Source: an uncultured Bacillota bacterium (GTDB lineage Bacteria; Bacillota; Clostridia; Oscillospirales; Oscillospiraceae). Taken from it: a DNA stretch of 42,364 nucleotides. Position numbers and translations under genes: made by a program. Numbering within the stretch: the stretch's first letter is position 1; every line of letters starts with the position of its first letter. Positions 38,095 through 42,364 of the stretch are shown in pieces. The stretch spans positions 1 to 42,364 of the forward strand of contig CANEFX010000023.1 in assembly GCA_947426945.1 (NCBI GenBank). The letters are read 5' to 3'. The notes under the pieces were generated by a model that was not told the DNA's origin, ran no database searches, and saw only the letters and a list, made by a program, of their open reading frames with translations.

Positions 38095-38937
38095 TCATTG
38101 GTCTAAATACTCGCAGGCGGACAGGGCAGCCACGTGGCCCTCGCCCACCGCCTTGGATACCTGGAGGGGACCGCCGGTGCAGTCTCCAGCAGCAAATACG
38201 CCGGGGATGTTGGTGGCCATGTGCCGGTTTACCCGGATTACCCCGTCCTCAGTCTCCAGCGCGGGCAGAAGGTCGCCAGGGGCCACCGCCCGGCGGAGGA
38301 TAAACACTCCGGAGCAGGGGAGAAGGGCACCGTCCGCCTCCAGCCCAATGACGGTCTGCTCTCCCTTGACGGCCAGTTTCCCGGCCTTCACATAGGAGAT
38401 ATCCCCGTCCAGCCCGTCGGGCCGCCGGGGGGAGACATATACCACCTGACAGCCCAGGCTTTTCAGATAGTTGGCCTCCTGGGGTGCGTCAGGGGTCAGG
38501 CCCACTACGGTGACCGGCTTGTTCCGGTAGAGCATCCCGTCGCAGGTGGCACAGTAGCTCACTCCCCGGCCCAGATATTCTGCCTCGCCGGGGTACTTGG
38601 CCGTCCGGACCACGCCGGGAGCCAGGATCAGAGCTTTTCCCTGGTACACCTGGCTGCCCACGGTGAGGGAAAAGCCGTTCCAGGCCAACAGAGACAGGGC
38701 CTTGCCCACCACAAATTCCACCTTCAGAGCCTGGGCATGGCGGTAAAACTCCTCCAGCAGCTCCAGGCCCGTCCGGCCGGGAAGACCAGGGTAGTTGTCC
38801 ACCCGCTCCGCCCTGGCCAGAGGGCTGTCCTGCCAAGGGTTGCCAATGACCAGAACCCTCTTGTCCCGCCCCCGGGCGGCTACCGCCGCCGCCAATCCGG
38901 CGGGACCGGAGCCTAAAATGAGAATATCGTAGCTCAT
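38095..38937 (-). CDS. Thioredoxin-reductase-like flavoprotein, NADPH motifs not evident
   Basis: 280 residues from the ATG at 38937, after AGGAGG. The FAD motif GSGPAG (9-14) and the redox pair Cys129-Cys132 (YCATCDG) are those of thioredoxin reductases. The region that normally reads GGGDSAxEEA followed by HRRxxxR instead reads VVGLTPDAPQEANYLKS and YVSPRR (about 143-172), so the NADPH-binding glycine loop and basic patch are degenerate, and the protein is about 40 residues shorter than NADPH-dependent TrxB. These features recall the ferredoxin-linked, pyridine-nucleotide-independent thioredoxin reductases of Clostridium. Alternatively it could use another donor. It is co-transcribed with trxA. 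Confidence 0.9.
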   Translation of the reverse strand: MSYDILILGSGPAGLAAAVAARGRDKRVLVIGNPWQDSPLARAERVDNYPGLPGRTGLELLEEFYRHAQALKVEFVVGKALSLLAWNGFSLTVGSQVYQGKALILAPGVVRTAKYPGEAEYLGRGVSYCATCDGMLYRNKPVTVVGLTPDAPQEANYLKSLGCQVVYVSPRRPDGLDGDISYVKAGKLAVKGEQTVIGLEADGALLPCSGVFILRRAVAPGDLLPALETEDGVIRVNRHMATNIPGVFAAGDCTGGPLQVSKAVGEGHVAALSACEYLDQ

Positions 38938-39033
38938 AATGGCCTCCTGGAACAATGATGTAAGGAACGGACTCACGTTATTTCGCCCTAATAGATTTCC
39001 GTCCGGGGGCGTAGAGGCTGCCCCTGCAACCCT

Positions 39034-39062
39034 ATTATACCCCATTTCCTGAATTGGAACAA
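39034..39062 (-). promoter_or_regulatory. Promoter of the reductase-trxA operon
   Basis: Minus strand TTGTTC (39057-39062) and TATAAT (39034-39039), 17 nt apart. The leader to the start at 38937 is about 90 nt. An 11-bp inverted repeat (39043-39053 and 39068-39078) is centred on the -35 box. Confidence 0.75.
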
Positions 39063-39078
39063 GGCTTTTCAGGAAATG
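39043..39078. promoter_or_regulatory. Probable operator: 11-bp perfect inverted repeat over the -35 box
   Basis: CATTTCCTGAA (39043-39053) and TTCAGGAAATG (39068-39078) are exact complements 14 nt apart. The dyad centre falls on the -35 hexamer, so a dimer bound here would block RNA polymerase. The regulator is unknown. Confidence 0.6.
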
Positions 39079-39134
39079 TCCCTTTTAAGAAAAGTGTTGC
39101 TGGATGATAACTCCGGCGTTTTCTACAAAGCTGA

Positions 39135-39163
39135 TTGACACCAAGGCGGTCCTGGGCTATAAT
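39135..39163 (+). promoter_or_regulatory. Perfect-consensus sigma-A promoter
   Basis: TTGACA (39135-39140), 17-nt spacer and TATAAT (39158-39163). It reads into the GNAT stub at 39202 and the membrane protein gene beyond it. Confidence 0.85.
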
Positions 39164-39201
39164 CAGCCCGATAAGATTAGATTTGAGGAGGACGATTCTT
39201 C

Positions 39202-39303
39202 ATGAATATACGAAGATTCCAAGATGCAGATGCAAACGAGGTTTCTGCGCTAATTATAACAACTCTCAGGACAACAAATATAAAAGACTATAATACTTCG
39301 TAG
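39202..39303 (+). pseudogene. N-terminal stub of a GNAT acetyltransferase
   Basis: 33 codons reading MNIRRFQDADANEVSALIIT then TLRTTNIKDYNTS and TAG. This is the typical first strand and helix of a GNAT-family N-acetyltransferase; the rest of the domain (about 110-130 residues) is absent. It has a good ribosome site (GAGGAGG) and a perfect promoter, so it is probably still transcribed and translated. The break point lies directly before the ribosome site of the next gene, suggesting a deletion or insertion. The stub is in the same frame as the next gene, separated by the TAG and four codons. Confidence 0.7.
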
Positions 39304-39315
39304 GGGGTGTATCTT

Positions 39316-40326
39316 ATGCGTAATAAAGCAAAAGTGAACAGGGCTGTCCTTGCTATATGGATTGGAATGATACTTATTTATCATGCGGCACTTCATTTTT
39401 TGGAAATGAAGCAGTTAGAATACAGAAATTGGGTCAACAGCCTTTATATCGTATTGTTCTGGCTTGTTCCACTGCTTCTAATAGGATCAAATCTCTGGTG
39501 GAAACTTTATAATACACCAGAAAAGAAAAGGGGTTCATCAATAATTTTTGCTTCCTATTGTGTGGTTGGGATTTTGATATTTTTGTCAGCTAATTTTGTC
39601 TATATGGTTGTAGACAACACTTCGGAAACGAAGTTAAGCGATGGAAACTACAGAGTTCAATTTTCTACAGGTTTTTTAGAACCAAATGAATATTATTATG
39701 CTGAGCCGGTAAATGTGTTTTCAAGAAGAAGGTTTCAATGGACAGTTGAAAAATATGCAGATAGCCTATCAAAAACGTATAATGCAAAATTCCAGTATAT
39801 AGGAGATGATGATGCTGGCAATCCACAATTCACTTCATCTGAGTATGCAGATACTACAGTAACCGTCTATGGAGTAGAGTATATCGGAGTAGATGCGCTT
39901 GTTGACGACTTGATATATATGGTTACATCCTCCAGATTAAAACAGGAATGGGATAACTTTTTCACACATGGGGAGGGATGTGTGTTATGGGGTTGTGATT
40001 CCGAAAGAATATGGCGAAAGCCTGTTTATGCAGTTGTAGTATATAGAGACAAGGTGGAGGAAACAGCGGAGGATTTGGCGGCGTTTATAAAAAGCGAATG
40101 CGAAACCGCTGTTCGTGCAGACGGCGAACCGCTGTATGCAAATATGAATGGAAGTATTTTTCTGCTTTATAAAGAGCACGAAGATTCGGATTATATTAAA
40201 ATAGGAAATTCAGATTATATTGATTCAAAAAATATTCCATATGGGAAAAAGACTCATTATTGGGTTCATGACGCAAACGTGAATGTTGAAGATATTTTAT
40301 CTGCTTTGGAATTTGGGTTTCGCTAA
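39316..40326 (+). CDS. Membrane protein of unknown function, AT-rich
   Basis: 336 residues; ATG at 39316 follows TAGGGGGTGTATCTT. Three membrane helices near 11-27, 42-60 and 76-100 are followed by a large outside or cytosolic domain of about 235 residues rich in Y, D and E (FSTGFLEPNEYYYAEPVNVF, IGVDALVDDLIYMV). The sequence is much AT-richer than its neighbours and has different codon use, which fits horizontal gain. No family was recognised. It is probably transcribed from the promoter at 39135. Confidence 0.8.
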   Translation: MRNKAKVNRAVLAIWIGMILIYHAALHFLEMKQLEYRNWVNSLYIVLFWLVPLLLIGSNLWWKLYNTPEKKRGSSIIFASYCVVGILIFLSANFVYMVVDNTSETKLSDGNYRVQFSTGFLEPNEYYYAEPVNVFSRRRFQWTVEKYADSLSKTYNAKFQYIGDDDAGNPQFTSSEYADTTVTVYGVEYIGVDALVDDLIYMVTSSRLKQEWDNFFTHGEGCVLWGCDSERIWRKPVYAVVVYRDKVEETAEDLAAFIKSECETAVRADGEPLYANMNGSIFLLYKEHEDSDYIKIGNSDYIDSKNIPYGKKTHYWVHDANVNVEDILSALEFGFR

Positions 40327-40359
40327 TAGTAAGAATAGGCTGTCCAGTACACGGATAGT

Positions 40360-40536
40360 ATGATGATGAGTAAAAATGTATTTGACAAGATAACTTCCAT
40401 TTTGTCGGGCGGTCACCTTGGAGCGGTGACCGCCCGGTTCCGGTATTTTGACGAATGGTTTGAAAAATCGAGCGTCAGCAACACCAATCTGAAAAGGGAG
40501 CAGGAAATACTTGCAAGGATGGCCTTTCTGGTGTAA
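40360..40536 (+). CDS. Doubtful 58-residue open frame
   Basis: Frame beginning MMMSKNVFDKITSILSGGHL and ending LKREQEILARMAFLV. It starts with three ATG codons in a row but has no ribosome site, contains the hairpin at 40406-40436, and its stop overlaps the -10 box of the glnS promoter. The C-terminal part could be a helix. It may be a remnant or non-coding. Confidence 0.25.
   Translation: MMMSKNVFDKITSILSGGHLGAVTARFRYFDEWFEKSSVSNTNLKREQEILARMAFLV
40406..40436 (+). terminator. Hairpin between the membrane protein and glnS
   Basis: CGGGCGGTCACC (40406-40417), loop TTGGAGC, GGTGACCGCCCG (40425-40436). Strong stem without a T-run; possibly terminates the upstream transcript. Confidence 0.5.
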
Positions 40537-40539
40537 AAT
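40511..40539 (+). promoter_or_regulatory. Sigma-A promoter of glnS
   Basis: TTGCAA (40511-40516) and TAAAAT (40534-40539) with a 17-nt spacer, the same boxes as the carAB promoter. It leaves a leader of about 23 nt with AAAGGAGG. Confidence 0.75.
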
Positions 40540-40568
40540 AACCCCATTGACAAAGGAGGAGAGAGCCC

Positions 40569-42275
40569 ATGTCTGACGAGATCAAAACCGCCATTACGGA
40601 AGAAACTCCCGAGAGCCAGAATTTTATCCATCAGTTTATCACTGAGGACATTGCCGAAGGGGGGCGCTGCGCCGGGATGCAGGTCCACACCCGGTTCCCC
40701 CCCGAGCCCAACGGTTATCTGCACATCGGCCACTGTAAGGCCCTGATTATCGACTTCGGCTCTGCTGAGAAGTTTGGCGGCATCTGTAACCTGCGTATGG
40801 ACGACACCAACCCCGCCAAGGAGGACACCGAGTTCGTGGACGCCATCAAGGAGGACATTCACTGGCTGGGCTTCGACTGGGGGGACCGGTTCTTCTACGG
40901 CAGCGACTATTTTGAAAAGACCTACGAGTTGGCCATCGGCCTGATCAAGAGGGGGCTGGCCTATGTCTGTGAACTTACCCCGGAGCAGTTCCGGGAGTAC
41001 CGAGGGGATGTGAACACCCCTGCCCGCTCCCCCTGGCGGGACCGGCCCGTTGAGGAGAACCTGGATCTCTTCCAGCGAATGCGGGCCGGGGAGTTTCCCG
41101 AGGGCAAGTACACCCTTCGGGCCAAGATCGATCTGGCCAGCGGCAACTTCAATATGCGGGACCCGGTGCTCTACCGCATCCGGTATATCGAGCACCACCG
41201 CCAGGGCACCAAGTGGTGCATTTTCCCCATGTACGACTTCGCCCACCCCATTCAGGATGCCCTGGAGGGGATTACCCACTCCCTGTGCTCCCTGGAGTAT
41301 GAGGACCACCGGCCCCTCTACGACTGGGTGATCAACAACACTGACGTGCCAAGCAAGCCCCGGCAGATCGAGTTTGCCCGGCTGGGCATCAACTACACCG
41401 TCATGTCCAAACGGAAGCTGCGCAGACTGGTGGAGGAGAAATACGTCTCCGGTTGGGACGACCCCCGCATGCCCACCCTGTGCGGCCTGCGCCGCCGGGG
41501 CTACACGCCTGCCGCCATCCGGAACTTCTGCGACCGCATCGGCGTGGCCAAGAACACCTCCACGGTGGAGTTCGGCTTCTTGGAGCACTGTCTGCGGGAG
41601 GATCTGAACGAACATGCCCGGCGGGTGATGGCCGTGCTGCGGCCTGTGAAGCTGACAATCACCAATTATCCAGAGGGGAAAAGCGAGACCTTTGAGGTGG
41701 AGAACAACCCCGGCGACCCGGCCGCCGGGACCCGGCCCGTCACCTTCTCCCGGAACCTGTACGTGGAGGCGGAGGATTTCCTTGAGACTCCTATCCCCAA
41801 GTATAAGCGCCTGTATCCGGACGGCCCCGAGTGCCGCCTGAAAGGGGCCTATCTCATCAAATGCACCGGCTGCGTTAAGGACGAGGCGGGCAATGTGGTG
41901 GAAATCCTGGCCACCTATGACCCGGACAGCTCCGGCGGCAACCCTGCCGACGGCCGAAAAGTGAAGGGGGCGACTATCCATTGGGTGGATGCGGCCACTG
42001 CCGTGGATGCCCAGGTGCGGCTGTATGACAACCTGTTCAGCGACCCCGATCCCGACGGCGGCGACAAGGACTTTTTGGACTGCCTGAACCCCGGCTCCCT
42101 GGAGGTGCTGGAGGGCTGCAAGCTGGAGGCTTCCCTGGCCTCCGCTCAGCCGGCCGACCGATTCCAGTTCCTACGCCTGGGCTACTTCTGTGCCGACAGC
42201 AAGGATTCCAGACCCGGCGCGCTGGTCTTTAACCGGGCTGTCAGTCTGAAGGACGGCTTTAAGTCAGGAAAATAA
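40569..42275 (+). CDS. glnS: Glutaminyl-tRNA synthetase
   Basis: 568 residues, full length. Class I synthetase that charges tRNA-Gln directly. PPEPNGYLHIGHCKA holds the HIGH motif (52-55), and VMSKRKLRRLV the KMSKS-like loop. The C-terminal half has the two beta-barrel anticodon-binding domains of GlnRS; HWVDAATAVDAQVRLYDNLF and FQFLRLGYFCADSKD are typical. ATG follows AAAGGAGGAGAGAGCCC. It is monocistronic and ends at paired hairpins. Confidence 0.97.
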   Translation: MSDEIKTAITEETPESQNFIHQFITEDIAEGGRCAGMQVHTRFPPEPNGYLHIGHCKALIIDFGSAEKFGGICNLRMDDTNPAKEDTEFVDAIKEDIHWLGFDWGDRFFYGSDYFEKTYELAIGLIKRGLAYVCELTPEQFREYRGDVNTPARSPWRDRPVEENLDLFQRMRAGEFPEGKYTLRAKIDLASGNFNMRDPVLYRIRYIEHHRQGTKWCIFPMYDFAHPIQDALEGITHSLCSLEYEDHRPLYDWVINNTDVPSKPRQIEFARLGINYTVMSKRKLRRLVEEKYVSGWDDPRMPTLCGLRRRGYTPAAIRNFCDRIGVAKNTSTVEFGFLEHCLREDLNEHARRVMAVLRPVKLTITNYPEGKSETFEVENNPGDPAAGTRPVTFSRNLYVEAEDFLETPIPKYKRLYPDGPECRLKGAYLIKCTGCVKDEAGNVVEILATYDPDSSGGNPADGRKVKGATIHWVDAATAVDAQVRLYDNLFSDPDPDGGDKDFLDCLNPGSLEVLEGCKLEASLASAQPADRFQFLRLGYFCADSKDSRPGALVFNRAVSLKDGFKSGK

Positions 42276-42283
42276 CAAAAAAC

Positions 42284-42309
42284 CGGCGGCTCTTCTAAGA
42301 GAGCCGCCG
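42284..42309. terminator. Hairpin after glnS
   Basis: CGGCGGCTCT (42284-42293), loop TCTAAG, AGAGCCGCCG (42300-42309). A-run precedes it (42277-42282), so with a T-run on the minus strand it may also end a gene from the right beyond the window. Confidence 0.7.
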
Positions 42310-42318
42310 CAGCCTGTC

Positions 42319-42348
42319 GAAAAAGTCTGCCGTATGGCAGACTTTTTC
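42319..42348. terminator. Palindromic bidirectional terminator at window end
   Basis: GAAAAAGTCTGCC (42319-42331), loop GTAT, GGCAGACTTTTTC (42336-42348). The stem itself supplies a T-run on both strands, so it can terminate in either direction. Confidence 0.7.
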
Positions 42349-42364
42349 ATGTAAAGATGATAAA

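Noticed and set aside
40413..41981. A 522-codon minus-strand frame over glnS
   Set aside because: Antisense shadow; glnS shows complete synthetase motifs on the plus strand.

Overview
This window looks like chromosomal DNA of a high-GC gut Clostridia, most likely an Oscillospiraceae of the Flavonifractor / Lawsonibacter / Pseudoflavonifractor type. That is inference from gene content: T-box control, S-layer homology proteins, a short SufBC pair, a separate MetH activation protein, YetF plus DUF4363, GlnRS, and consensus sigma-A promoters. No tRNA, rRNA, CRISPR array, complete insertion sequence or prophage was seen. The window is mostly housekeeping genes with two visibly AT-richer insertions.

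Layout. 1-1366: a 5'-truncated phosphoglucomutase at the window edge. 1367-1726: a gap holding two strong palindromes and a possible coding remnant. 1727-6729: a MerR/GyrI-type regulator (-) divergent from a 1343-residue surface protein with three SLH repeats (+), driven from interleaved promoters; the SLH promoter has a 19-nt spacer. 6788-9940: an orphan hybrid sensor kinase (-). 10069-14158: asnA, the MetH reactivation protein and B12-dependent MetH in one minus-strand operon. 14261-20829: a minus-strand series sufC-sufB-nnrD-lipoprotein-alr with very short gaps, then, after a 375-nt gap, mazF (no antitoxin seen) and a small secreted protein. 20985-27411: a plus-strand unit with a T-box leader, then a polysaccharide deacetylase lipoprotein, pheS, an unknown 177-residue protein, pheT and a threonine aldolase. 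27526-28701: a transglutaminase-like lipoprotein. 28806-30134: cca (-). 30171-32068: an AT-rich dGTPase region (-). 32141-36450: carAB (-). 36642-37708: YetF and DUF4363 (+). 37770-38937: a thioredoxin and a thioredoxin-reductase-like flavoprotein lacking the usual NADPH motifs (-). 39135-40536: a second AT-rich patch with a stub of a GNAT gene, a membrane protein of unknown function and a doubtful 58-codon frame (+). 40569-42275: glnS, followed by two hairpins.

How it fits together. The genes cover tRNA charging and maturation (PheRS, GlnRS, CCA enzyme), amino acid and pyrimidine supply (AsnA, MetH, CarAB, Alr), Fe-S assembly and metabolite repair (SufBC, NnrD), thiol redox balance, and the cell envelope. 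The least ordinary observations are regulatory or architectural: the 19-nt-spacer promoter between MerR and SLH genes, the T-box placed ahead of a deacetylase, the overlapping divergent suf and T-box promoters, the NADPH-motif-less reductase with a perfect 11-bp inverted repeat centred on its -35 box, and the antitoxin-less MazF. I do not see a clear-cut new defence or mobile system.
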